Shown: positions 34,936 to 43,610, counted from the first letter of the stretch. The stretch is DNA of 64,000 nucleotides from Fructobacillus cardui (GCF_023218935.1 NZ_JAJIAL010000001.1); one strand, 5' to 3'. The notes: generated from the sequence alone by a model not told the origin. Made by a program: numbers and translations.

Positions 34936-35793
34936 TTGAAAACTGTCTTTATCAACGGGTTAGGGCTGATTGGGGCCACCATGGCTAGAATCATCAAAGC
35001 CGCTAACCCGGCCACAACCATTATTGCTTTTGATCCAAAACAAGAAAATATCACCACGATGGTGGACGATGGCGTTGTTGCTTCGGCCGTCGACTTTGAA
35101 ACGGGGACCAAGCAGGCTGATTTAATTATCCTAGCCACACCCGTTTCCGGCATCTGCTCAAGCCTACGCCAGTTGGCAGGGCTTGATTTAAAATCAGGTG
35201 TCCTCGTGACCGACGTCGGCAGCAGCAAGGAAACCATCCTAGCTACCGCTGAGCCACTCATGAACCATGGTGTTCAATTCTTAGGCGGCCACCCGATGGC
35301 TGGTTCCCACCTAACAGGAAGCAAGAATAGTCGGCTAGACCTCTTTGCCAACCATAGTTTCTTCTTAGTGAATGGTAACGCCAGCCCAGCAGCCATCAAG
35401 GAATATCAGGCGCTCTTGGCCCCTGGTCAGCTCCACTTTAGCTCTCTGACTGCCAAGCAACACGACCAACTCGTTTCAGCCACGAGCCACCTGCCCCACA
35501 TGGTCGCCTTTGCCCTGACCAATACCATTATTCCTGAAGTAGACGATATGGCCATCGACCCCGGCATTCCTTCCGGTGGCCTCTTAGACACCACGCGGAT
35601 TGCCAAGGCAGATTCTGACATGTGGACCGCTATTTTCACGAGCGAACGCGCTGATTCATTAGCACAAATTGATCAATTTCAAAAGCAACTAACCAGGTTA
35701 CGGACCGCCATTGCGGTTGATGACCAAAACAGTATTCATGATCAACTACAGGCCGCCAACGAGGCCCGCCTACGATTGGAGGAAAAGCGATGA
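34936..35793 (+). CDS. tyrA: Prephenate dehydrogenase (no ACT domain)
   Basis: Oxidatively decarboxylates prephenate to 4-hydroxyphenylpyruvate, the Tyr branch. The 285-residue protein has an N-terminal NAD fold (INGLGLIGATMAR), GGHPMAGSH, and the catalytic histidine in SATSHLPHM. It lacks the C-terminal ACT regulatory domain of longer homologues, so Tyr feedback may be weak, which would fit control by the Tyr/Phe attenuator. The start is TTG at 34936, with AAGGAG 9 nt upstream; a TTG at 34927 touches the ribosome site and is unlikely. Confidence 0.93.
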   Translation: MKTVFINGLGLIGATMARIIKAANPATTIIAFDPKQENITTMVDDGVVASAVDFETGTKQADLIILATPVSGICSSLRQLAGLDLKSGVLVTDVGSSKETILATAEPLMNHGVQFLGGHPMAGSHLTGSKNSRLDLFANHSFFLVNGNASPAAIKEYQALLAPGQLHFSSLTAKQHDQLVSATSHLPHMVAFALTNTIIPEVDDMAIDPGIPSGGLLDTTRIAKADSDMWTAIFTSERADSLAQIDQFQKQLTRLRTAIAVDDQNSIHDQLQAANEARLRLEEKR

Positions 35794-36302
35794 GAATTAC
35801 CTTAATTGGCTTCATGGGTTCCGGCAAAACTACCGTTGCCCAAGAACTCAGCCAACAGTTGACCTTACCAAATAACGATCTCGATACCTTGATTGAGCAA
35901 GCTGCGGGCCTGACCATCCCCGCCTACTTCGAACAGTTCGGTGAGGCCCAGTTTCGCCAACTCGAACAAAAAGTCTTAGCCGAGACACTGAGTTTGGAAG
36001 GCATTCTGTCAACTGGAGGTGGTACCCCGGTTCAGGTCAGCAACCAGGACCTACTGAAAAATCAGGATGGCCCCGTTATCTTTTTGGATGCCAGTGACCA
36101 AACCATTACCACCCGCCTCTTGGCTGATGGTGTCGCTAGTCGTCCACTCTTCCAGCAACTGGGGATGGACGGCCTGCTAGAACTCAAGCAGACGCGCCAA
36201 CCAATTTACGAAAAAATTGCCAGTGAAATCATTACCGTCGATGACAAACAACCGGCTGAAATCGCCGAAGAAATTATTCATACAATCAACGTCAGCATTT
36301 AG
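35790..36302 (+). CDS. aroK: Shikimate kinase
   Basis: Phosphorylates shikimate with ATP. The 170-residue P-loop kinase has GFMGSGKTT at 7-15, the shikimate-binding DLDTLIE (about 30-36), STGGGTP and an adenine-binding lid region with R-L-L-A-D. It overlaps tyrA by ATGA and is followed by the last gene of the operon 11 nt later. Confidence 0.94.
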   Translation: MRITLIGFMGSGKTTVAQELSQQLTLPNNDLDTLIEQAAGLTIPAYFEQFGEAQFRQLEQKVLAETLSLEGILSTGGGTPVQVSNQDLLKNQDGPVIFLDASDQTITTRLLADGVASRPLFQQLGMDGLLELKQTRQPIYEKIASEIITVDDKQPAEIAEEIIHTINVSI

Positions 36303-36313
36303 GAGGATTGACG

Positions 36314-36856
36314 ATGGCTACTATTCATACCTTAGGACCAAAAACAACCGACAGCTATAAAGCCGCAAAGCACCTGCAAGATGAGGACCCTGACTATCGG
36401 GGCCTCACGATTACCCTGCATGACAACTTTGAGGACGTCTACCAGCACCTGACTGACTTTACCGGTGATTATTTTTTGGTCCCAACCGCCTACCAATCGG
36501 ACGATGGTGACAGTTGGACAAGAAACAACTACCGCTACCTCGACCACCTGACGATTCAGACGACCTTTGCTTTGCCAACTATGCCGATGTTGTTAACGGA
36601 AAACCAAGCGTTGAAAAACAAAAAAGCCATCCTCCATCCGGCAACGACAGAGCTGATTCATCAATACATGATTGATAGTCACCAAAATCTAGCTGTTGAC
36701 TTTGTACCCAGCAAGCCGCTGGCACAGGCAGCCTTTGAGGAAGGGAACTACCAATACGCCATCTTCAGTAAGCAGTCCTTCCTCCCCCACGATTCATTGA
36801 CCATCATCAAGGAATACCACCCCGAGATGGTCTGGTGCCTTTATCAAATCAAATAA
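36314..36856 (+). CDS. Short prephenate dehydratase-fold protein, BacA-like
   Basis: A 180-residue protein with only the catalytic-fold half of a prephenate dehydratase and no ACT domain. It lacks the TRDP-type motif of PheA. Its lines HTLGPKTTDSYKAAK, LHDNFEDV, YFLVPTAY and the ending PEMVWCLYQIK resemble BacA, the prephenate decarboxylase of bacilysin synthesis, more than PheA. It is the only candidate for the Phe branch in this operon, so it may be a diverged dehydratase; otherwise it may decarboxylate prephenate. No other bacilysin genes are nearby. The start is ATG with AGGAGG 7 nt upstream. A strong terminator follows. Confidence 0.7.
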   Translation: MATIHTLGPKTTDSYKAAKHLQDEDPDYRGLTITLHDNFEDVYQHLTDFTGDYFLVPTAYQSDDGDSWTRNNYRYLDHLTIQTTFALPTMPMLLTENQALKNKKAILHPATTELIHQYMIDSHQNLAVDFVPSKPLAQAAFEEGNYQYAIFSKQSFLPHDSLTIIKEYHPEMVWCLYQIK

Positions 36857-36886
36857 AAAGACCGACTTGAAGTCGGTCTTTTTTTG
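36855..36886 (+). terminator. Terminator of the aro operon
   Basis: A 14-nt inverted repeat (36855-36868 / 36870-36883) with a run of T, starting in the stop codon of the last aro gene. Confidence 0.9.
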
Positions 36887-36893
36887 TTCACTT

Positions 36894-37160
36894 TTATTTA
36901 GTAGCGGCATTTTTATTTTTAACATAAGAATAAGCCAACCAAAGAACCATAAAGACGGTAAAGTACACCAGCATATCCCAGGTTCCCGTCACGACATTGC
37001 TCATTGAGCGAGCATCGCATTCAGTCTCAATCCGAATTCCTAGGGCGGTTTCTGTCACCCCACTTTGGGAAATACTAAACATTGCAACAAAGAAATCCAT
37101 CAACAGCAGTCCCATAAAAATGATTCCGCCCTTGGTCACCGGCCATAAATATTTTTGCAT
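36894..37160 (-). CDS. Small two-helix membrane protein, unknown
   Basis: An 88-residue protein with hydrophobic segments at about residues 8-28 and 60-82, a polar loop with GIRIETECDARSMSN between them, and a lysine-rich end. I do not recognise a family with certainty. The ATG is chosen because GAGGTG lies 6 nt upstream. It is convergent to the aro operon and shares the terminator region. The 37161-37308 gap upstream holds only AT-rich DNA. Confidence 0.65.
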   Translation of the reverse strand: MQKYLWPVTKGGIIFMGLLLMDFFVAMFSISQSGVTETALGIRIETECDARSMSNVVTGTWDMLVYFTVFMVLWLAYSYVKNKNAATK

Positions 37161-37308
37161 TCTAATCACCTCATTGCTATTAAATTTGGCTTTCTCTTGC
37201 CACCATTATAAGCAATTTAGTTTGCAAAATTTATTCCCATTTGGCATAAATTTACGGATCCCAGTATTGTAAAATTAGGGGTTTATCGCCGTATTTATCA
37301 TCGTTCAA

Positions 37309-38031
37309 TTAGGCCTTTTTTTCAGCCACCAAAGCAAAGAAATCCTGGAAAAGCTTTTCCTGATTTTCATGGTCAGACCAAAAAGTTTCCGGATGCCATT
37401 GAACACCATAAACTGCCAAATCAGGATTTTCAATCGCTTCAATCACGCCATCATTAGCCCGTGCAGTGACCTTGAAACCATCCGCAACCATTTTCACCGC
37501 TTGATGGTGCTTGGAGTTGACAAAGGGGTGAGCTCCTTGAGACTTGGCCACAAAGCTACCTTCTTCCACATTGACAAAATGAATTGAGAAAGCCGAATCC
37601 GGCACCTGTTCGTGGTGAATGGTTTCTTGCTCATATTGTGAGGTCAGATCTTGATACAGTGTTCCACCAAAAGTAACATTAATGATTTGAATCCCACGGC
37701 AAATTCCAAAAACAGGTTTGTTCTGCCGAACGCTTTCTTCGATAACCGCCTTTTCAAAGTCATCACGTGGCACATACGTTACGCCAATGTGCTGGTGTGG
37801 ATCTTCACCGTAAAGGTATGGTGAAACATCCGGTCCACCCGGAATAATAATCGCATCGACCATCCCAACCATCTCCTTCGCCATTTCTGGCTTGGCAATC
37901 GGCAAAATCATTGGAACCACGCCATTTTTAACCAAGACGTCCACTAGGCGTTTTTGAACGTAATCGGCTAACTTCAATCGACTCGGGGCCGTTTGTTGCA
38001 TATTTGCATCTGCTGTAATACCAATTTTCAT
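37309..38031 (-). CDS. Class-I glutamine amidotransferase-like peptidase (C26, PuuD-type)
   Basis: A 240-residue cytosolic hydrolase of the gamma-glutamyl-GABA hydrolase / peptidase C26 family. The nucleophile elbow is GICRGIQIIN (Cys), and the His-Glu pair is in VQWHPETFW. The substrate is likely a gamma-glutamyl compound, but family members also act on other glutamine-like bonds. AGGA precedes the ATG by 7 nt. It stands alone between gene-poor spacers. Confidence 0.87.
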   Translation of the reverse strand: MKIGITADANMQQTAPSRLKLADYVQKRLVDVLVKNGVVPMILPIAKPEMAKEMVGMVDAIIIPGGPDVSPYLYGEDPHQHIGVTYVPRDDFEKAVIEESVRQNKPVFGICRGIQIINVTFGGTLYQDLTSQYEQETIHHEQVPDSAFSIHFVNVEEGSFVAKSQGAHPFVNSKHHQAVKMVADGFKVTARANDGVIEAIENPDLAVYGVQWHPETFWSDHENQEKLFQDFFALVAEKKA

Positions 38032-38123
38032 CAATCCGTCCTTTTTTCAAGTAGAATAAGTAATTTTGATTATAGACCAGTTGGGATAAAAAGGAAAATG
38101 TTACTAAACAATCAGTGGATAGC

Positions 38124-38148
38124 AAAAAAAGACGACCTTTCGGTCGCC
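38124..38148 (-). terminator. Terminator after the 38.2-kb small membrane gene
   Basis: A 7-bp GC stem (38131-38137 / 38142-38148, tetraloop); on the minus strand it is followed by seven U. Confidence 0.8.
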
Positions 38149-38169
38149 TCTATCAAAGTCATATTTAAA

Positions 38170-38442
38170 TTATTTTGAATCGCTTTGTTCTGCTTCATCG
38201 CTAATGTCGCGACGACCAAAGCCCGTATCCGGTTGATCATCAACCACCTGTCGCTTACCACTGCGGACAATGTAAACGATAACTGCCGCGATAATCAACG
38301 AAAAAATCCAGTGATGTAGGAAGAAACTCAACACTAACAAAATACCAACTAAAATTAACAAGTATGAAAATACATTTAAAGTGAACCGGAAAAGTGAAAC
38401 AATTCCCCAAATTACTAATATTAAGCCAAATAATAAGAACAC
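38170..38442 (-). CDS. Small LiaF-TM-like membrane protein
   Basis: A 90-residue protein: three closely spaced hydrophobic helices (about 2-22, 25-40, 44-60), then a charged tail with GRRDISDEAEQSDSK. The pattern LVGILLVLSFFLHHWIF resembles the LiaI/LiaF-like transmembrane region. A second copy-like gene at 47062-47283 shares the layout and the line MVLDFVLEHWIL. Function is unknown; LiaF-type domains are linked to cell-envelope stress sensing, which is only a hint here. Confidence 0.65.
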   Translation of the reverse strand: MFLLFGLILVIWGIVSLFRFTLNVFSYLLILVGILLVLSFFLHHWIFSLIIAAVIVYIVRSGKRQVVDDQPDTGFGRRDISDEAEQSDSK

Positions 38443-38519
38443 GTTTTATACCTCATTCAATATACTAATTGTAACTTTATTGTAACATGAATAGATTAAG
38501 CGGGGATATAATAACGCCT

Positions 38520-39083
38520 TTATCGCTCCTGACTCACCAAGTAGTCCTGGTAGGCCTGCCGGTTTTGCTTCACGCATTTTTTCAATAATTTTTCAAAATA
38601 ATCAGCTGGACTTGTTCCAATCACAGGATTTTCTCGCCGACTGAGTGTTGTATGAACAACATCACCATCATCAAAATCTAAAAAGTTTGCCGCAATGGTC
38701 TTAGTCTCTTCGGTTTCCGCAACCACTTCATAGTGCTCAATTTCATCAAAGTTTTCAATGAAATAAAGGTTGCCGTCGGCATCAGCATGGTCCAAGTCGT
38801 AAAACAGGTACTCCGTCTTCACGTCAATAAAGAGGCCGTCGCCGAGGTTTAAAGCATTTTCATCCTCGAACTGCTTCTTTAGATAGTCATGAACCTCTTT
38901 TGGCGTGTGAACATCAAAATCAAAGTCATTATCATTCTGCTGATTTTGCTCAGCCAATGCTTGATTAACTTCTCGCTTCAGCATTGCCCGAATGATTCGA
39001 CGGCATCGTGCTAAATGGTGTGCCTTCACAATTGCAGTCAAAAACAGCAAACCAATGATAGTCAATGAAACCAAGAAAAACAT
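38520..39083 (-). CDS. Membrane-anchored protein of unknown function
   Basis: A 187-residue protein with one N-terminal membrane helix (about residues 2-19), a basic segment (RCRRIIRAMLKREVN), then a very acidic soluble domain (residues 45-187) rich in Asp and Glu. I do not recognise the family. The start is set at the ATG after GGGAG (7-nt spacing); six further codons upstream lack a site. It probably has its own promoter in the adjoining gap. Confidence 0.6.
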   Translation of the reverse strand: MFFLVSLTIIGLLFLTAIVKAHHLARCRRIIRAMLKREVNQALAEQNQQNDNDFDFDVHTPKEVHDYLKKQFEDENALNLGDGLFIDVKTEYLFYDLDHADADGNLYFIENFDEIEHYEVVAETEETKTIAANFLDFDDGDVVHTTLSRRENPVIGTSPADYFEKLLKKCVKQNRQAYQDYLVSQER

Positions 39084-39398
39084 TCTAACTCTCCCAAACA
39101 ATTAAAAATCAGGACATTACAGACCTGATGTTCAACTGGACCTAATAGATTTTGTACCAACCTTTTATAACGAGATTGGTAACTGACTCCATTAGTTTAA
39201 CTCTCTTGTTGTCAGTTTGTCTATCATTCTAATAACAATTTGTAGAACTTATGTTCGGCTACAGGAATAAAAAGCACAATTATCGGTGACTCGTTCTCGT
39301 AATCCCCTGCTAGTAAGCCTTTCGCCCAAGGTTAGCTTTCGAAATTATCGACTGTCAACCAATCCAAAATAATCAAAAATAATCAAAAATCAACAGAC
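39084..39398. other. Gene-free spacer, 315 bp
   Basis: No convincing reading frame. It holds a short direct repeat (AATAATCAAA twice, 39367-39390) next to the K+ channel stop. I see no terminator of good quality and no RNA gene. Confidence 0.5.
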
Positions 39399-40100
39399 TC
39401 ATCCTTTTTCTCGCAGAGTTATCGTCAATTCTTTAACTTGTTGTTCAATGGCTAGCAGTCGATTTTCAACCATCTCCACTTCTGATTTTTCATCCTTAAT
39501 TGTGAAAAAGGTCGTCAATATGCTGGTAATGCTACCAATCAAACCGATTCCGACAAACATCAGAACCGTCGCAATCACTTTGCCAACAGTCGAGTGGGGT
39601 GAAATATCACCATAGCCAACGGTCGTTGTCGTCGTCACCGCCCACCACAAGGCATTCCCATAATTGATTCCCTCAACAGCCGAATACATACCCGCACCAA
39701 TCAAAATGATTGCGATGGCGCTCAAAACCATGTAAATAAAGCCATTAGTTTTCAAAAAACGGACGACATCATTCATAATTTTGCCGGTTAAGCCAAAAAT
39801 TCGAACTACCTTTAATAACTTTAGAAGGCGGACGGTTCGAGCAATTCTAAAGACGGAAAAAAGCGAGTCGACTGGAATAATGGCTAATAGATCAAAAACA
39901 TTTCCCTTAACAAAATCCTTTTTATCAGCTGCCAACGTCAAGCGAGCAATGTAATCCACCCAGAAGAACAATAAAATATCACGATTAATAATTGCAGGCA
40001 TCCCCACCTTAATATTAATGACATCCCCAATATCCAGTAATGCCAACGTAATCGACATCAATGCCAAAATAAAATTAGCTACATAGTATAACTGCTTCAC
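39399..40100 (-). CDS. Voltage-gated-type potassium channel
   Basis: A 233-residue six-helix cation channel. The S4-like helix RIARTVRLLKLLKVVRIFG carries regularly spaced Arg/Lys (about residues 85-103). The pore selectivity filter TTTVGYGD lies near residue 168. After S6 is a short coiled-coil-like tail (VEMVENRLLAIEQQVKEL). The start is read as GTG at 40100 after GGAG; another GTG 9 nt upstream is too close to that site. Likely role: K+ passage across the membrane; gating is not known. Confidence 0.88.
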   Translation of the reverse strand: MKQLYYVANFILALMSITLALLDIGDVINIKVGMPAIINRDILLFFWVDYIARLTLAADKKDFVKGNVFDLLAIIPVDSLFSVFRIARTVRLLKLLKVVRIFGLTGKIMNDVVRFLKTNGFIYMVLSAIAIILIGAGMYSAVEGINYGNALWWAVTTTTTVGYGDISPHSTVGKVIATVLMFVGIGLIGSITSILTTFFTIKDEKSEVEMVENRLLAIEQQVKELTITLREKG

Positions 40101-40190
40101 AACTCCCACTCTCCAAAGACTCTATCTTGATTTTAATACCAATAATGCCAACCGACGCTATTCCACTGCACCTTTATCCCAGCAAATAAA

Positions 40191-40216
40191 AAGCAATGCC
40201 CGTCTTGGACATTGCC
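40191..40216 (-). terminator. Terminator after the SDR gene
   Basis: Stem 40193-40200 / 40207-40215 with U-rich sequence after it on the minus strand. Confidence 0.7.
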
Positions 40217-40229
40217 AAATTCGTTCAAA

Positions 40230-40973
40230 TTAATTCATTGTCAAACCGCCGTCAACCGTCACATTTTGTGCCGTTAATCCCCGTCCCTGAGCACTACCAA
40301 GGAAGAGGACGGCCTTGGCAACATCGCTTGGTTCCGTCACCTTGCGTAGCGGCGTTGTCTGCTTGATGTAGTCAAACACTTCTGGCGTTGTGACTGCACT
40401 AGCATCCGTTGTTTGCAAAAGACCACCAGAAACCATATTGACGTTGATACCAAATTCGCCCAGCTCAACTGCCAAATTACGGGTAAAGCCAATCTTGGCC
40501 GTAGTGTATTCATGATAAGCCACAACGGGATTTTGGAATAAATTAGTTCCAATATTAACAACTTGACCAGCTTTTTGCGCCATCATTTGCGGCAAGGCAC
40601 TTTGGGTCACATTAAAGGCTCCCTTCAATGTACCATCGATTTGCTCCTGATAAGAATCCCAAGTCAAATCCTTAAATGGCTTCTGTGCCACTGGATCAAA
40701 TTTAAAGTTGATAAGGGCGTTGTTCACAACCGTGTCAAGTGAACCAAATTTAGCAACGGCTTGTTGCACCATTTGATCAACCTCGGCTCGATTCCGGACA
40801 TCAGCTTGAATAGCCATAGCGCGGTCAGGTCCGATTTCTGCTACCAATTCTTCGGCCTTCTTTCGACTTTGGTAATAATTAATCACTACCTGAAAGCCAT
40901 CTTTCGCGAAAGTGCGTGCAATTTTCGCTCCCAAACCTCTGCTACTTCCCGTAATCAAAACTGTTTTCGACAT
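40230..40973 (-). CDS. Short-chain dehydrogenase/reductase (FabG-like), behind a TPP riboswitch
   Basis: A 247-residue NAD(P)-dependent oxidoreductase with the Rossmann start LITGSSRGLGAKIA, the VVNNAL structural motif and the catalytic pair in YTTAK. The usual catalytic serine position reads NIGTNLFQ, with threonine in its place, as far as can be judged without alignment. The ATG follows AGGAAAGG. The ribosome site lies in the arm of a small hairpin (CCTTTC/GAAAGG). Upstream on the same strand, with nothing between, is a TPP riboswitch ending in a terminator, so expression should fall when thiamine pyrophosphate is high. Substrate unknown. Confidence 0.85.
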   Translation of the reverse strand: MSKTVLITGSSRGLGAKIARTFAKDGFQVVINYYQSRKKAEELVAEIGPDRAMAIQADVRNRAEVDQMVQQAVAKFGSLDTVVNNALINFKFDPVAQKPFKDLTWDSYQEQIDGTLKGAFNVTQSALPQMMAQKAGQVVNIGTNLFQNPVVAYHEYTTAKIGFTRNLAVELGEFGINVNMVSGGLLQTTDASAVTTPEVFDYIKQTTPLRKVTEPSDVAKAVLFLGSAQGRGLTAQNVTVDGGLTMN

Positions 40974-41036
40974 TACTCTACCTTTCCTTTTAGAAAGGCA
41001 TCTCAATGACTCACCCTATTGCCGTTTGCTGCAAAT

Positions 41037-41165
41037 AAAAAAGCGCTTTCTAGATAGAAAGCACCACTAAAAAATTCATTAGCAATGACACTTTCCTCCG
41101 CTAGTACTAACTAGTTCAGGTTCAAAGGGTTCTTCTCAGTCAAATCGACGCCCCTAGCGTTGCTT
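41037..41165 (-). promoter_or_regulatory. TPP riboswitch with terminator
   Basis: Read on the minus strand: AGGGGCG at the 5' side, ACTGAGA (complement around 41133-41139), then ACCCTTTGAACCTGA (around 41116-41130), and CTAGCGGAGGAAAG on the 3' side. These are the conserved THI-box elements. It is followed by an intrinsic terminator, stem 41045-41052 / 41055-41062, with U residues from 41042 down to 41037. An A/T-rich promoter (-10 like TAAAAT) lies upstream near 41170-41200. The next gene is the SDR at 40973. Confidence 0.9.
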
Positions 41166-41248
41166 ATATTTTACCATATGAAATCAGTTACCCACAATAT
41201 TCTAGCCTAATTTTAAAATCCAATATTTACAACCGAAAATGACCAATT

Positions 41249-42334
41249 TTAGTCTTCCATCGTCTTACCGAAGTAAGCCTCTTCCCAGAGCCCCTTGCTG
41301 CTTTGCGTTTCGACAACGTTATCGCCCTCAAGGATTCCCAACTTCACGATTCCTGAAAAACGAAGGTAGGCACCATCAAAGCCGACCATCTTGGACATCA
41401 ACTTCTTAAAACCATCAATCTGATCAATCATTTTATCGTGTTTGATAACCTTTTCAGCAGAATATGTGATGCGGTAGTGCTTTTCTGGACTGTTGTAATC
41501 AAACACCAAGTTTTGCTAATAAGGCTTACTAGTCACAGGTTCAATTGCCTTGTCAGTCTTTGAGTAAGTCACGTACTGCAAGTCATCTGCCAAAATCTCT
41601 TCTTGCTTCGCTAACAAGAAAACCGGAATTTTTGCATGACCGTACTTCTGTACTTCTTTTCAGTCGTCATGTAAGAATTGATAACAGTGTAATCGCCGAT
41701 ATTCGCACGATCCCAGCACCAGTGGTTCATGACCTTCATCAAAGCCACGTCACCCCAGTTATGGTCGTGGTAGCAATCACCCTCAAGGTTTTGTTCCTGA
41801 CCATCGGCTGTGATTTTTACCTTGGCATGATCACGAGGAGTAGCGGGCAACCATGAGAAGTTGTTTTCTTCATTGTTACCATAGTAAATCGTCAAATTTG
41901 GTCGCCAAGCTGGTGTGATGTTATCAAAGGAAACTTCAACCTGGATCTTTTCACCAAAGATACCAATTTCATAGTGGTGCAAATCACCCTTGAAATAGTT
42001 CTTGCCCATCTTGACATCACAAGTATCCTTACTTGACTTGCGCTAAACTCTTCTGGCTTAAATTCAATCTTTTCCTTAATGGCAGAACCATCACTCTTGG
42101 TCCATTCAACTTCCATTGCAGGCTTTAATCCTGGAGATGGGTTAACAACTGATTTTGCATAAAAAGTCGTTACTAACTGGGAACCATCATCGAGGTTGGC
42201 ATCAAAGTACCACCATTCGTAATTTTCGCCTTCGGGGTTCGTCCGCCGGCATCTTCACGAGGAACAATGTGATTCTTTTGGAGACCTACTTTCGTAAAAT
42301 CTTCTTCATCTGCTAATCTAACTTTTTCAACCAT
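41249..42334 (-). pseudogene. CrtC/AttH lipocalin-like hydratase family protein, decayed
   Basis: A gene of about 360 codons broken in several places. Pieces read MVEKVRLADEEDFTK, NYEWWYFDANLDDGS, then DGQEQNLEGDCYHDHNWGD and KLGILEGDNVVET in different frames. WWYFD and the YHDHNWG motif are typical of the CrtC/AttH (lipocalin-like hydratase) family. At least three frameshifts (near 42240, 42040 and 41650) and one TAG (near 41518) interrupt it. The start ATG is at 42334. No intact copy is in the window. It marks the beginning of a decayed accessory region. Confidence 0.85.
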
Positions 42335-42744
42335 CTTGCTGTCGACCTTTCAACCGTTTTTCTAAATAGCAGGTAACGCGGTGTTGCTTTTAGCAACCGC
42401 TCTGCTGTTTAACTGTCTACATTGTAGCCATCCGTTTTCACAGGAACAACCATCATTTACACAACGGATGTTGGATAATCTGTTAAAAAATCATTTCCCT
42501 TAGTCTGCTTTAGAACCAGCATATTTTACGCTGTTTAAATCAGTATTATCCTAATTTATGATGAATATTCTTTGAATTGACGCTGGGCAGAAAAATCATA
42601 TTTTTCTAATCAACGACTTGATTATAAATGATATACCAGCCCCAATTCTTTAAGTTTAATAAAAAATCAATTCTCATCATTGAAAAAATAGTCGCTTTAC
42701 TTACAATGAGGATAGAGAGTTGATTGAAAGAACGGAGGGAACCT

Positions 42745-42894
42745 ATGAAAACAAAGGTCATCACCGCTAGCACTGCCAGAGGTTTTGAACAAAATTTGAA
42801 TGCCTCTATCAGCAATTTGGAAACTCAGGGACATGAGGTCATGACAATTTCACCCTGGTCCCTTACCTATCGCGCCATTATTCTATATAAGTAA
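42745..42894 (+). CDS. Small Cse60-like protein (49 residues)
   Basis: A reading frame of 49 residues (MKTKVITASTARGFEQNL..., ending TYRAIILYK), with ACGGAGGG 6 nt before the ATG. The arrangement of an N-terminal VIT/S strand, a helix and a final aromatic ILYK strand is like Cse60-type small sporulation-associated proteins that also occur in non-sporulating Firmicutes. Function unknown. It is followed by another tiny gene on the same strand. Confidence 0.5.
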   Translation: MKTKVITASTARGFEQNLNASISNLETQGHEVMTISPWSLTYRAIILYK

Positions 42895-42924
42895 TTTGAT
42901 TTTGTATAAAAGGAAAATAATCTG

Positions 42925-43053
42925 ATGAACGATAAAAACAAAGAAAACGAAGACCAACAGCCACGAGATACATTCTACACACGCCCATGGTTCATTATTA
43001 TCGGTATCATTGCTGTGCTTAGCATGGTCGGTTACGTTGCACTGCTGGGCTAA
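42925..43053 (+). CDS. Small single-helix membrane protein (42 residues)
   Basis: MNDKNKENEDQQPRDTFYTR followed by one membrane helix (WFIIIGIIAVLSMVGYVALLG). AAAGGA lies about 10 nt before the ATG. The N-terminus is hydrophilic and charged. No family recognised. It lies 30 nt after the Cse60-like gene and before a clear terminator, so the two tiny genes probably form an operon. Confidence 0.5.
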   Translation: MNDKNKENEDQQPRDTFYTRPWFIIIGIIAVLSMVGYVALLG

Positions 43054-43115
43054 GTTACTATCACTGCTAAATCAGTATTGAGTTGAGTCCACTTCAACAA
43101 CATCAAATAAAAAAT

Positions 43116-43145
43116 AAAAACCCACCGTCCAATAACGGTGGGTTT
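43116..43145. terminator. Bidirectional terminator
   Basis: Perfect 12-bp stem (43116-43127 / 43134-43145) with A and T flanks between the plus-strand tiny genes and the minus-strand TM2 gene. Confidence 0.88.
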
Positions 43146-43188
43146 TATTAGTAATGGTAGCCCGTTACCTTTTTCAAGCACATAGCCC

Positions 43189-43458
43189 TTAGTTAGCGTA
43201 ACGACCATTAATAAATGTTAATTCATTGCTATGATTGTTTGATCCATAAGCTTTCACAAGTGCAATCACGAAATCGACAAAGGGCCAAATACCCAAAGTA
43301 ATCCATGAGCCGATGAAGGGCTTGAACAAACCTAAACCGATTTGTCCCCGAATAAAGCGATCAACACCAAAGCCACCAACCAAAAAGTTGCAAATCCAAG
43401 CAAACACATGCTTATTCACAGTATTAATCTTTGCGTTGCTGTCGTATACAGTATCCAT
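43189..43458 (-). CDS. TM2 domain protein
   Basis: An 89-residue protein with the TM2 domain: two membrane helices with the pattern NFLVGGFGVDRFIRGQIGLG and WPFVDFVIALV. Function is unknown in bacteria. The ATG after AAGGAG (9-nt spacing) is preferred. It stands alone. Confidence 0.82.
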   Translation of the reverse strand: MDTVYDSNAKINTVNKHVFAWICNFLVGGFGVDRFIRGQIGLGLFKPFIGSWITLGIWPFVDFVIALVKAYGSNNHSNELTFINGRYAN

Positions 43459-43610
43459 ATATTTTTTCTCCTTATGTTTCAAGTAACCTTATTGAGAAAC
43501 CCTAAATACAATTTTATCATTAATTTTACTTTAGTTACATAGAAGATGTCGTTTTGAAGACAATATTTTCATAAATCAGCCACAAAGTACATCAGAAAAT
43601 AAGACATAAG

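Noticed and set aside
39367..39390. Short direct repeats near the K+ channel gene, considered as a CRISPR-like or iteron array
   Set aside because: Only two copies of about 10 bp with no spacers; no cas or rep genes. No CRISPR array was seen anywhere in the window.
42350..42430. Hairpin with arms GCGGT/TTGC and GCAA/CCGC as a terminator
   Set aside because: No T run on either side; may be only a remnant of the decayed region.
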